A DNA stretch of 35,586 nucleotides from Culturomica massiliensis (GTDB lineage Bacteria; Bacteroidota; Bacteroidia; Bacteroidales; Marinifilaceae): contig NZ_LT594621.1 of assembly GCF_900091655.1 (NCBI RefSeq), forward strand, positions 4,089,204 through 4,124,789, given 5' to 3'. Positions 7,887 to 14,405 of the stretch are shown in pieces. The translations under genes were made by a program, and so were the position numbers. Numbering within the stretch: the stretch's first letter is position 1; every line of letters starts with the position of its first letter. The notes beneath the pieces are model-generated. The model worked only from the letters and a program-made list of their open reading frames with translations. It had not been told where the DNA came from and did no database searches.

Positions 7887-8070
7887 AAAAAAAACCCGCA
7901 CTATTTCATTTAATAAAACCCCTGTATGACACGGGTAGAGCTGCAATTTGATTCAGACTTCCACTGTCCCGAAGGAACTCCGAAGAGTTGAGGCCTGTCT
8001 TGGGCAAATAAAGCATCCGCTCTAATTGTTTGAGTGTTGAGTTTTTCGCTTAAATTCGAAATAATGCGGG
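7887..8070 (-). ncRNA. ssrS: Probable 6S RNA
   Basis: On the minus strand a transcript of about 184 nt can be drawn from 8070 to 7887. Its ends pair: CCCGCA-T-TATTTC at the 5' side with GAAATA-G-TGCGGG at the 3' side, 13 bp including one G-T. The closing stem is followed directly by eight T, an intrinsic stop. Inside are a large bubble, a small hairpin CCC..TGT-cat-ACA..GGG on its 3' side, an AGAGC/GCTCT stem, ATTTG/CAAAT, and a terminal AACTC-TTCG-GAGTT hairpin. A rod with a central bubble and a 3'-side hairpin is the hallmark of 6S RNA, which binds RNA polymerase holoenzyme. The place just downstream of zapA is also classic. Exact ends are estimates, and a covariance-model hit would settle the identity. 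Confidence 0.78.
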
Positions 8071-8098
8071 AATATCTTATTCAAAGAACGCTTGTCAA

Positions 8099-8401
8099 TT
8101 ACTCTTTAACGAATTCGTCAATTCGCAAATTGATCTTTTCAATCTCATTTATCAATGGCCCGGTATCGTTTCGTTTCTCAGCCTGAATCAGGGCTACTGT
8201 ATGCTGAAACGCTGTCAGATACAAAAAGTCCAAAGGATCGGCTTGTGTCCCGTACTTGGCCTGAAATTTAGAAATCATATCATTGATACGTTTCGATGCT
8301 GCCCGGTAAATCTCCTCTTCCTCCTGGCTTTTGGCAATAATCGGGAATTTTTTATTCGCGATACTGACATTTATCGAAACCGTAGAATCTTTTTCGCTCA
8401 T
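8099..8401 (-). CDS. zapA: Cell division protein ZapA
   Basis: The protein has 100 aa and a typical ZapA layout. An N-terminal globular part (SINVSIANKKFPIIAKSQEE, then EIYRAASKRINDMI) is followed by a helical C-terminal half that would form the coiled-coil tetramer stalk. ZapA binds and bundles FtsZ at the division ring. The ATG is 1 nt beyond the TGA of the upstream coiled-coil gene, so the pair is translated from one mRNA. The putative 6S RNA follows about 30 nt downstream. Confidence 0.92.
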   Translation of the reverse strand: MSEKDSTVSINVSIANKKFPIIAKSQEEEEIYRAASKRINDMISKFQAKYGTQADPLDFLYLTAFQHTVALIQAEKRNDTGPLINEIEKINLRIDEFVKE

Positions 8402-8402
8402 A

Positions 8403-8696
8403 TCAATTGTTCAAAAGAGCAATACATTTATCGATCTCCCGCACCAGTTGGTTAATTCGCAATTTCGCCTGATAACTGCCGTCACCCGAACCTGAAAGCG
8501 CATTTGCCACTCTGGCTGTTTTTAATTCTTCATTTAAATTTTGCTTCTCACTTTTCAGATTTTCAATCTCAGCAGATAATTCCTCTATCCTGCTTTTTTG
8601 ATCTTCAATCGTCTGAAGTGAGGATATATATAGTTTTATTAATCTTTCAACTTTAAATTTCAGCTCGTTTAAAACGGCATCCTCTTTTCCGCTCAT
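8403..8696 (-). CDS. Small coiled-coil protein upstream of zapA
   Basis: The protein has 97 aa. Residues 8-65 are almost wholly heptad-patterned coiled coil (for example IEELSAEIENLKSEKQNLNE), with a Ser/Gly break (GSGDGSY) and a short helical end KLRINQLVREIDKCIALLNN. It has no signal peptide, so it is cytoplasmic. It is the first gene of the zapA unit, 1 nt apart, which suggests a division-related role. It resembles ZapB in size and character only, and homology cannot be claimed. A promoter is visible just upstream (8715-8745). Confidence 0.85.
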   Translation of the reverse strand: MSGKEDAVLNELKFKVERLIKLYISSLQTIEDQKSRIEELSAEIENLKSEKQNLNEELKTARVANALSGSGDGSYQAKLRINQLVREIDKCIALLNN

Positions 8697-8714
8697 AACG
8701 TTATCTTTTCATGA

Positions 8715-8745
8715 CAAAGATAATTTTTTTTCTTCAAATTATCAA
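8715..8745 (-). promoter_or_regulatory. Promoter of the coiled-coil/zapA unit
   Basis: On the minus strand, TTG (8745-8743), a 20-nt spacer and TATCTTTG (8722-8715) match the -33/-7 consensus. The start of transcription would fall within about 10 nt of the start codon at 8696, giving a very short leader. Confidence 0.6.
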
Positions 8746-8754
8746 TAGTGTTGA

Positions 8755-8762
8755 TATATTTG
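8755..8762 (+). promoter_or_regulatory. -7 element for the M23 peptidase gene
   Basis: TATATTTG matches the TAnnTTTG consensus exactly and lies 27 nt before the ATG at 8790. The -33 region is only T-rich, with no clear TTTG. It is back to back with the promoter of the zapA unit; the two -7 elements are about 30 nt apart. Confidence 0.55.
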
Positions 8763-8789
8763 CGACATAAAATTAAATATTTTGCCGGG

Positions 8790-10424
8790 ATGAGAATGAT
8801 TAAATGGTTTTGTCGGTTGGGGTTGGTGGTACTTCATTGTTTTATAATGATACCTCTGTATGCTCAGTTGGGTACGAATATCTTGCCTTTGAGAAGAGAA
8901 CCTTTGTTGAGCGGGAATTTCGGGGAATTGCGAGCCACCCATTTTCATTCCGGAATCGATCTGAAGACAGGAGGTACTACCGGTTTGCCGGTTTTATGTG
9001 TGAACGACGGGGTTATTGCCCGAATCCGTATTTCGGCTTCCGGATATGGAAATGCACTTTACGTAGAACATCCGGATGGCATGACGACGGTGTACGGGCA
9101 TCTGGATCGTTTTAACGGTAAAATACGAAAAGTAGCCAGAGAATTGCAATACCGCAACGAAAGCTTTGAGCTGGATGAAAATGTACGGGAACTCGGGCTG
9201 ATCTTCCGGAAAGGGGACACAATTGCTTATAGTGGAAATACAGGTGCTTCGGGCGGGCCTCATTTGCATTTTGAATACCGGGATACGAAGACAGAAAATA
9301 TTCTGAATCCTTTACGTTTTATTGCCATTCAGGATCACGTTGCTCCTAATTTCCGAAAATTGTACGTGTATGAATCGGACCCGGCGGGACGGTTGATACG
9401 TCGTCGTTGTGACGTGAAGGCTTTGGGGAAAGGACGTTATGATGCCGGCCGTATAAAGGTATCTGCCGGCCGTGTCGGTGTCGGTGCTTATATTACGGAT
9501 GTTATGGATGGTTCCTGGAATAAACTGGGCGTGTATAAATTGACTTTACGGAGCAGACAGGCTGAGCGCTTTCGCCTGGTTGTTGATACCGGTGCTTTCG
9601 ATAAAGCGCCTTTGGTAAACGATTTGAAAGATTTTGAACTTTACCGGGAAAGATCGGAGACGGTGTATCGTTGTTTTGGGAATTATATCGACCGGATACC
9701 GGGGATCAGTTGTGTGGACAACGGTTATTTGACGCTGAACGAAGGAGAAGAGGCCGAGGTGGAGTTGGAAGCTGAAGATATCAGCGGCAATAGTTCTGTG
9801 CTTCGTTGTGTACTGGTCGGAGGAAAACAACATGGGAAGAAGGAGGGAAAAGTGTTGGAGGTCGGACGTGTATATCATTTAAAAGCCGGTCCCTATGTGC
9901 TGGAGCTGGATTCCTGCTCATTGTTTACTGTGGTGGACAGTATTGCGACTGTGGATTCGGCAGGTGTATTTGTCACAGCCAGACAGGATGTACCGCTTTG
10001 GGTTAAAGCTTTGTTGCGGGTAGAAGGGGAATATTGGGATGCCCGGATGGTATTGGCACGATTAAATGCCAAAGGACAATGGGAAGCATTGAAAACAATG
10101 CGGGAGGGGAATGGGTTATGTGCCTGGGTGAATATGTTGGGAAAATATACCTTATTAATAGATTCGGTTCCACCCCGGGTCGAATATGGCGGAATGATTA
10201 ACGGTAGTCTGAAGTTTACAATAAAAGATGAATTGGCAGGCATACGTGAATATAGGGGGGAAGTGAACGGGCGTTGGTGTCTTTTCGAATATGATGCAAA
10301 AACGGGAACATTGACTTGTCGTAAGAATGAGCCGGCTTTTGTAAAAGGACAGAAAAACCGGGTATTGTTGACCGTTACGGATGCTGTCGGGAATAAGACC
10401 AGACGGGAAATAATCGTGAATTGA
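8790..10424 (+). CDS. M23 family metallopeptidase (LytM-type), exported
   Basis: The protein has 544 aa counted from ATG 8790. An upstream in-frame GTG at 8748 lies before the -7 element and is rejected. The signal peptide is about MRMIKWFCRL to LYAQ (residue 26). The M23 domain spans about residues 33-165 with the zinc motif HSGID (His53, Asp57), VYGH (His104) and HLH (158-160), all intact. Such enzymes cut peptide cross-links of peptidoglycan, or act as regulators when inactive. Between the motifs lies an insert (about 113-140), and the C-terminal 370 residues form Ig-like or beta-rich domains of unknown role, ending in a repeat-like TVTDAVGNKTRREI. The gene is monocistronic or joined to the TPR gene through a hairpin-rich spacer. 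A cell-wall hydrolase acting at the periplasm is likely. Confidence 0.9.
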   Translation: MRMIKWFCRLGLVVLHCFIMIPLYAQLGTNILPLRREPLLSGNFGELRATHFHSGIDLKTGGTTGLPVLCVNDGVIARIRISASGYGNALYVEHPDGMTTVYGHLDRFNGKIRKVARELQYRNESFELDENVRELGLIFRKGDTIAYSGNTGASGGPHLHFEYRDTKTENILNPLRFIAIQDHVAPNFRKLYVYESDPAGRLIRRRCDVKALGKGRYDAGRIKVSAGRVGVGAYITDVMDGSWNKLGVYKLTLRSRQAERFRLVVDTGAFDKAPLVNDLKDFELYRERSETVYRCFGNYIDRIPGISCVDNGYLTLNEGEEAEVELEAEDISGNSSVLRCVLVGGKQHGKKEGKVLEVGRVYHLKAGPYVLELDSCSLFTVVDSIATVDSAGVFVTARQDVPLWVKALLRVEGEYWDARMVLARLNAKGQWEALKTMREGNGLCAWVNMLGKYTLLIDSVPPRVEYGGMINGSLKFTIKDELAGIREYRGEVNGRWCLFEYDAKTGTLTCRKNEPAFVKGQKNRVLLTVTDAVGNKTRREIIVN

Positions 10425-10432
10425 ATAAGTTG

Positions 10433-10548
10433 GGTATAAATTTATGATTTTAAATTTTAAATTGTTTGATAAGCCGATTCGTTGTCAGATTTATATAATC
10501 TAAAATCATAAATCATAAATCTAAAATCTAAAATCATAAATTTATACC
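10433..10548. repeat. Long inverted repeat built of 7-base units
   Basis: A perfect 20-bp inverted repeat (GGTATAAATTTATGATTTTA at 10433-10452, its complement at 10529-10548) continues inwards with two mismatches. The right arm contains six in-register heptamers (ATCTAAA or ATCATAA) at 10498-10539. The loop is about 50 nt. It starts 8 nt after the peptidase stop and could end or stabilise that mRNA. No run of T follows directly, so it is not a standard terminator. Confidence 0.8.
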
Positions 10549-10631
10549 TATCTTTATTCTTTATTTGCGATTCATCTTTTTGCAGGGAGAGAGAAATTGA
10601 ATATAAACTTTATAATTTTAATGATTACTTT

Positions 10632-10898
10632 ATGGATTGTCACATAGAAAAACTGGTAAAAGAAGGGAAATTGCAGGAAGCAATACTAGAATTGGAGAAA
10701 AAAACAGCGGATCAGCCGGATGAAATGGATTTGTTGGAATTGGGAGAGTTGTATTACCGGGAGGGAAAGAATACGGATGCGTTGAATAAATTCAATGCGG
10801 TATTGCGCTTGAATCCTGAAAATTCAAAAGCGCAAACTTATATTTCGATGATCAACAAAGTGCTGGATTTTTTTTGTAAGGATTTGTTGAATCCCTGA
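10632..10898 (+). CDS. Small tetratricopeptide-repeat protein
   Basis: The protein has 88 aa with no signal peptide. Two TPR units fill it: residues 9-40 (KLQEAILELEKKTADQPDEM) and 42-75 (LLELGELYYREGKNTDALNK, then FNAVLRLNPENSKAQ). TPRs are helical protein-binding modules; the partner is unknown. The C-terminus adds a short helix with one Cys (LDFFCKDLL). It stands alone between the heptamer repeat and the rpsU promoter. Start ATG 10632 is the first Met of the frame and no other start fits. The last 300 bases before rpsU are described separately. Confidence 0.85.
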   Translation: MDCHIEKLVKEGKLQEAILELEKKTADQPDEMDLLELGELYYREGKNTDALNKFNAVLRLNPENSKAQTYISMINKVLDFFCKDLLNP

Positions 10899-10946
10899 TC
10901 GGAACATTTTTCTGCCGGCTGAAAATAAATTTCCTGTATGCATGTT

Positions 10947-10976
10947 TTTGATTCTCGACTAAAACGTTTATCTTTG
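10947..10976 (+). promoter_or_regulatory. Consensus promoter of rpsU
   Basis: TTTG (10947-10950), an 18-nt spacer and TATCTTTG (10969-10976) give a very good match to the Bacteroidota -33/-7 pattern. Transcription should begin near 10983, leaving a leader of about 235 nt before rpsU. Confidence 0.8.
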
Positions 10977-10983
10977 CCTTCCA

Positions 10984-11217
10984 TTTTTGAAAAATATAAT
11001 TAATTAAAAATCAAACCGCTTGAAAGGAGGTGGGCTATTCCGGGGATATAATTGCAGTGTAAAATAGGACAAAAATTGCGGACACCAGGTTTGCCAGGGA
11101 TTTTTGTGGTTTATATTAAACCGGATAATGCAGGAAATGTACAGCGTTTCCAATATTTGGCGGGGAAGATTTGCGGAGGATTAATAACTTAATGTTGAAT
11201 ATTAAAAATTGAATATC
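10984..11217 (+). promoter_or_regulatory. Structured leader of rpsU with a strong Shine-Dalgarno-like site
   Basis: The leader contains GAAAGGAGGTG at 11022-11032, a near-full complement of the 3' end of 16S rRNA, but no ATG follows it at a proper distance. Further on are three consecutive hairpins: ACAAAAAT/ATTTTTGT (11069-11076 with 11100-11107), GGTTTA-TAT-TAAACC (11108-11122) and GGAAA/TTTCC (11133-11137 with 11147-11151). A second GGAGG (11175-11179) lies 12 nt before an ATG (11192) that opens a 6-codon frame (MLNIKN) ending at 11212, 5 nt before the rpsU ATG. Such a leader suggests autoregulation of S21. Whether it belongs to a named RNA family I cannot tell. Confidence 0.65.
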
Positions 11218-11409
11218 ATGATTATAGTACCTTTAAAAGAAGGCGAAAATATCGAGAGAGCCTTGAAAAAATTCAAAAGAAAATTTGAAAAAACCGGTAT
11301 AGTAAAAGAATTGAGAGATCGTCAGGCATTTACAAAGCCTTCGATTCGTAATCGTCAGCAACACTTGAAAGCTGTTTATAAACAGTCTTTACAAGCTGCT
11401 GAAGAATAA
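11218..11409 (+). CDS. rpsU: 30S ribosomal protein bS21
   Basis: The protein has 63 aa from ATG 11218 (MIIVPLKEGENIERALKKFK). An in-frame TTG at 11209 would add three residues that S21 proteins do not have. The rest is the basic helical S21 body (KRKFEKTGIVKELRDRQAF, then KPSIRNRQQHLK). In Bacteroidota, bS21 with bS18 and bS6 is known to hold the anti-Shine-Dalgarno end of 16S rRNA, so that most mRNAs do not use it. The leader with its exposed Shine-Dalgarno site may be how the protein senses its own shortage. A hairpin after the stop separates it in part from xerC. Confidence 0.95.
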   Translation: MIIVPLKEGENIERALKKFKRKFEKTGIVKELRDRQAFTKPSIRNRQQHLKAVYKQSLQAAEE

Positions 11410-11416
11410 AATATTG

Positions 11417-11439
11417 CTCCGGATTTGTAAATTCCGGAG
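11417..11439 (+). terminator. Hairpin after rpsU, probable partial terminator
   Basis: CTCCGGA (11417-11423) and TCCGGAG (11433-11439) form a 7-bp GC-rich stem with a 9-nt loop. It begins 7 nt after the rpsU stop. The following TAAAGTTTTATAT is only weakly T-rich, so readthrough into xerC is expected; it would set S21 mRNA above that of the recombinase. Confidence 0.6.
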
Positions 11440-11525
11440 TAAAGTTTTATATTTAGATACGATTTTAGAGTCCGGAACCGGGGAAGAAAATACAGTTTTC
11501 GGTAAGGCTCGTAATAGTATAAAAT

Positions 11526-12407
11526 ATGGATATTGAGCCATTTCTGAATTATCTGAAAGATGTGAAAAGATATTCGTTTCACACCTTGGTTGCTTATAAA
11601 GAGGATTTGGAGCAGTTTCTGAAATTCTGCGCGACAAAGAAAGACGTATTCGGATTTACAGACATCACAGGAAAGATTGTAAGGGAATGGGCTGTGATCA
11701 AGATGTCGGAAGGAATGAATGCGACTACCGTGAGGCGGAAATTGAGCGCATTGCGGACTTTGTTCAAATATTTGATGCGGGAAGGTATTGTGGAGAGTGA
11801 TCCGACAGAAGTCGTCATGTCTCCCAAGATGGGAAAGAAACTACCTGTTTTCGTTCCTGATTATCAAATGGATGAATTGCTGGATAGTGAGGCATTGGAG
11901 GGAGGATTTGCAGAGCAGAGGGATCGGTTGGTTTTATTGATGGCCTATTATACCGGAATGAGGCGTTCGGAGTTGGTTGGGCTGAAGGTGCGAGATATCG
12001 ATTTTTCCGGGAAAAATATTGTCGTTACAGGTAAGGGAAACAAGCAACGCTTGATACCTTTGGCTGATGAATTGATTGAAAATATAGCTCCCTATCTGAA
12101 ATTGCGGGGAGAATTGGTAAACGGGAGGCACGATGTTTTTTTTGTAACAGATAAAGGGGGACCGGCATACGATAAGTTTATTTATCGGCTGGTGGTAAGG
12201 TGGCTCGGAAAAGTCACTTCTTTATCCAAAAGGAGTCCGCATGTCTTGCGTCATACTTTCGCTACGCAATTGCTCAACAATGGGGCTTGTATAGAAGCTA
12301 TTCGTGAATTGTTGGGACATTCTGATCTGACAGCAACGCAGGTTTATACTCACAATTCTTTTGAAAATTTAATTAAGGTGTTTAACCAGGCTCATCCGAG
12401 GGCTTAA
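11526..12407 (+). CDS. xerC: Tyrosine recombinase XerC/XerD type
   Basis: The protein has 293 aa, the normal size of Xer recombinases that resolve chromosome dimers at dif. An N-terminal SAM-like core-binding domain (residues 1-85) is followed by the catalytic domain with all active residues: Arg146 (TGMRRSEL), Lys170 (TGKGNKQR), His239 and Arg242 (SPHVLRHTFATQLL), His265 (LLGHSDL) and Tyr274 (TATQVYTH). The conserved place between rpsU and hpf in Bacteroidales marks it as the housekeeping enzyme, not a phage or transposon integrase. No att-like repeats flank it. Whether it is XerC or XerD cannot be decided from the motifs; the symbol follows common practice. Confidence 0.9.
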   Translation: MDIEPFLNYLKDVKRYSFHTLVAYKEDLEQFLKFCATKKDVFGFTDITGKIVREWAVIKMSEGMNATTVRRKLSALRTLFKYLMREGIVESDPTEVVMSPKMGKKLPVFVPDYQMDELLDSEALEGGFAEQRDRLVLLMAYYTGMRRSELVGLKVRDIDFSGKNIVVTGKGNKQRLIPLADELIENIAPYLKLRGELVNGRHDVFFVTDKGGPAYDKFIYRLVVRWLGKVTSLSKRSPHVLRHTFATQLLNNGACIEAIRELLGHSDLTATQVYTHNSFENLIKVFNQAHPRA

Positions 12408-12411
12408 AATT

Positions 12412-12419
12412 AAAGGAGG
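12412..12419 (+). promoter_or_regulatory. Strong Shine-Dalgarno site of hpf
   Basis: AAAGGAGG lies 7 nt before the hpf ATG, an ideal spacing. In this phylum most genes lack such sites, and the other ribosomal genes in the window do (tuf, secE, nusG and rplK have AT-rich leaders). It may allow selective use by ribosomes whose anti-Shine-Dalgarno end is free. Confidence 0.8.
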
Positions 12420-12426
12420 AAATACT

Positions 12427-12726
12427 ATGGAAGTTAGGATTAGTTCTGTTGGTTTTTCTGCAAGTTCGCAACTGGAGGAATTTATCCAGAAAAAGCTGGC
12501 TAAGTTGGAAAAATACAATGATTCGATTCTAGGGATCGATGTTGCATTGAAATTGGAAAAAGATGATAATCTTGAAAACAAAGTAGTGGAAGTAAGCGTG
12601 GATATAAAAGGTCAAGATGTTTTTGCCAAGAAAAATGCAAAAAAATTCGAAGAAGCTGTCGATGAGTTGTATGACGTTGTAAAACGTCAGTTGGTAAAAA
12701 TCAAAGAAAAAGAGAGAGAAAAATAA
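12427..12726 (+). CDS. hpf: Ribosome hibernation promoting factor (HPF/RaiA family, short form)
   Basis: The protein has 99 aa, the short HPF/YfiA type without the C-terminal dimerisation domain. It starts MEVRISSVGFSASSQLEEFI and follows the beta-alpha-beta-beta-beta-alpha fold pattern, with a Lys-rich C-terminal helix (DELYDVVKRQLVKIKEKERE). It binds the decoding centre of the 30S subunit and keeps ribosomes idle in stationary phase or stress. The gene follows xerC by 19 nt and precedes the tuf promoter. A strong Shine-Dalgarno (12412-12419) sets the start. Confidence 0.93.
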   Translation: MEVRISSVGFSASSQLEEFIQKKLAKLEKYNDSILGIDVALKLEKDDNLENKVVEVSVDIKGQDVFAKKNAKKFEEAVDELYDVVKRQLVKIKEKEREK

Positions 12727-12785
12727 TTTGTGCCCTGAGCTGGGGAAAATAGATAATAATCTATAAACCACAAACTTTAAGTGAA

Positions 12786-12822
12786 AATAATTTTGTGCAA
12801 CAAAATTATTTTTCTATATTTG
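12786..12822 (+). promoter_or_regulatory. Consensus tuf promoter overlapped by an inverted repeat
   Basis: TTTG (12792-12795), a 19-nt spacer and TATATTTG (12815-12822) match the consensus fully. AATAATTTTG-TGCAA-CAAAATTATT (12786-12810) is a perfect 10-bp inverted repeat covering the -33 element and most of the spacer. The leader from about 12829 to 12943 is roughly 115 nt, with no clear hairpin seen. Confidence 0.8.
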
Positions 12823-12943
12823 CACGCTCGATAATCGGGCTTTTCTGGGCTGTCATGTGATAATTACTTGTCGGTCAGGAAGTAAAGAATAGAACACAGA
12901 TTTTTTGTAATAAATTGTTTAATAATAAAATTGTTTTAGAGTT

Positions 12944-14131
12944 ATGGCTAAAGAAAAGTTTGACAGGTCAAAACCACACGTAAATATCGGTACTATCGGT
13001 CACGTTGACCACGGTAAAACTACATTAACTGCAGCAATCACTACAGTGTTGGCAAAAAAAGGTCTTTCAGAATTGCGTTCTTTCGATTCTATCGATAATG
13101 CTCCGGAAGAAAAAGAAAGAGGTATTACGATCAATACTTCTCACGTAGAATATCAGACAGCTAACCGTCACTATGCTCACGTTGACTGTCCGGGTCACGC
13201 TGACTATGTAAAGAACATGGTTACGGGTGCTGCTCAGATGGACGGTGCTATTTTGGTTTGTGCCGCTACTGATGGTCCGATGCCTCAGACCCGCGAACAT
13301 ATTCTTTTGGCTCGTCAGGTAAACGTTCCGAGAATCGTTGTGTTCCTGAACAAAGTGGATATGGTTGACGATCAGGAAATGTTGGAATTGGTGGAAATGG
13401 AACTTCGCGAATTGTTGAGTTTCTATCAGTATGACGGCGACAATACCCCGATTATTTTGGGTTCTGCATTGGGTGCTTTGAATGGTGAAGCAAAATGGGA
13501 AGACAAAGTGATGGAATTGATGGATGCTGTTGATACATGGATTCCGCTTCCTCCGCGTGACAATGAAAAACCGTTCCTGATGCCGGTTGAAGACGTATTC
13601 TCAATTACCGGTCGTGGTACTGTTGCCACAGGTCGTATCGAAACGGGTATCATACACGTAGGTGATGAAATCGAAATGATCGGTTTGGGTGCTGACGGTA
13701 AGAAAACGGTATGTACCGGAGTTGAAATGTTCCGTAAATTGTTGGATACAGGTGAGGCTGGTGATAACGTAGGTTTGTTGCTGCGTGGCGTTGATAAAAA
13801 TGAAATCAAACGTGGTATGGTATTGGCAAAACCGGGTTCAGTGAAACCGCACAGCAAATTCAAGGCTGAGGTTTATATCCTGAAGAAAGAAGAAGGTGGT
13901 CGTCATACTCCGTTCCACAACAAATACAGACCGCAGTTCTACTTGCGTACTATGGACGTTACGGGTGAAATTACCTTGCCGGAAGGAACTGAAATGGTAA
14001 TGCCGGGAGATAACGTAACAATCACTGTTGAGTTGTTGACTCCGGTTGCTTGTTCACTCGGTTTGCGTTTCGCTATCCGTGAAGGTGGACGTACCGTAGG
14101 TGCCGGACAGATTACTGAAATCTTAGAATAA
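12944..14131 (+). CDS. tuf: Elongation factor Tu
   Basis: The protein has 395 aa, full length. The GTPase domain has GHVDHGKTTLTA (residues 19-30), the switch I region with ERGITINTSHVEY, DCPGHADYVKNM and NKVDM. Domain 2 has GRGTVATGRIETG. Domain 3 has GGRHTPFHNKYRPQFYLRT and ends RTVGAGQITEILE. It brings aminoacyl-tRNA to the ribosome. It has its own strong promoter and no Shine-Dalgarno. Two hairpins (14137-14240) and tRNA-Trp follow, an order typical of Bacteroidales. Codon use is biased as expected for a highly expressed gene (CGT for Arg, AAA for Lys). Confidence 0.99.
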   Translation: MAKEKFDRSKPHVNIGTIGHVDHGKTTLTAAITTVLAKKGLSELRSFDSIDNAPEEKERGITINTSHVEYQTANRHYAHVDCPGHADYVKNMVTGAAQMDGAILVCAATDGPMPQTREHILLARQVNVPRIVVFLNKVDMVDDQEMLELVEMELRELLSFYQYDGDNTPIILGSALGALNGEAKWEDKVMELMDAVDTWIPLPPRDNEKPFLMPVEDVFSITGRGTVATGRIETGIIHVGDEIEMIGLGADGKKTVCTGVEMFRKLLDTGEAGDNVGLLLRGVDKNEIKRGMVLAKPGSVKPHSKFKAEVYILKKEEGGRHTPFHNKYRPQFYLRTMDVTGEITLPEGTEMVMPGDNVTITVELLTPVACSLGLRFAIREGGRTVGAGQITEILE

Positions 14132-14136
14132 TTTAC

Positions 14137-14179
14137 GATTTGTGATTTTGATTTACCATGTAAATCTTAATCACAAATC
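14137..14179 (+). repeat. Hairpin 1 after tuf, made of heptamer repeats
   Basis: Arms of 20 nt (14137-14156 and 14160-14179) around a CAT loop differ at only two positions. The arms consist of GATTTGT/GATTTTG/GATTTAC-type heptamers. The hairpin starts 5 nt after the tuf stop and has no T run after it, so a role in mRNA 3'-end protection or processing fits better than termination. Confidence 0.75.
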
Positions 14180-14191
14180 ATAGATGATAAG

Positions 14192-14240
14192 TTTGCGATT
14201 TGCGATTTTCTGCTTAGGGCAGTTAATCGTAAATCGTAAA
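14192..14240 (+). repeat. Hairpin 2 between tuf and tRNA-Trp, made of heptamer repeats
   Basis: TTTGCGATTTGCGATT (14192-14207) pairs with AATCGTAAATCGTAAA (14225-14240). As RNA this is 16 bp with two G-U pairs, so the plus strand folds better than the minus strand. It ends 20 nt before the tRNA and might guide processing of the tRNA 5' end. Confidence 0.7.
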
Positions 14241-14260
14241 TCCAAATCTGCAATTAATAA

Positions 14261-14333
14261 ACGGGTGTAGCTCAGTTGGTAGAGCATCGGTCTCCAAAAC
14301 CGAGTGTCGGGAGTTCGAGTCTCTCCACCCGTG
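14261..14333 (+). tRNA. tRNA-Trp (anticodon CCA)
   Basis: It has 73 nt. The acceptor stem is ACGGGTG/CACCCGT, the D arm is GCTC-AGTTGGTA-GAGC, and the anticodon stem TCGGT/ACCGA encloses CTCCAAA with anticodon CCA. The T arm is GGGAG-TTCGAGT-CTCTC and the discriminator is G. The 3' CCA is not encoded. Its place between tuf and secE is the known order in Bacteroidota. It is probably cut from the tuf-secE transcript. Confidence 0.97.
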
Positions 14334-14405
14334 CTTGCTATTTTAATTTTAAATTTTAAGTTGTAAGTTTGCACGCAATTTAAAATTTACAATCTACGAT
14401 CTAAA

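Noticed and set aside
8748..8789. Upstream GTG start for the M23 peptidase
   Set aside because: It would begin before the -7 element at 8755-8762 and place 14 extra residues in front of a normal signal peptide.
10498..10539. CRISPR-like array of short repeats
   Set aside because: Units are 7 nt, contiguous and without spacers; no cas genes are present.
11526..12407. Tyrosine recombinase as sign of a mobile element
   Set aside because: Housekeeping Xer in the conserved rpsU-hpf neighbourhood, no flanking direct repeats, no phage or conjugation genes, and base composition like its neighbours.
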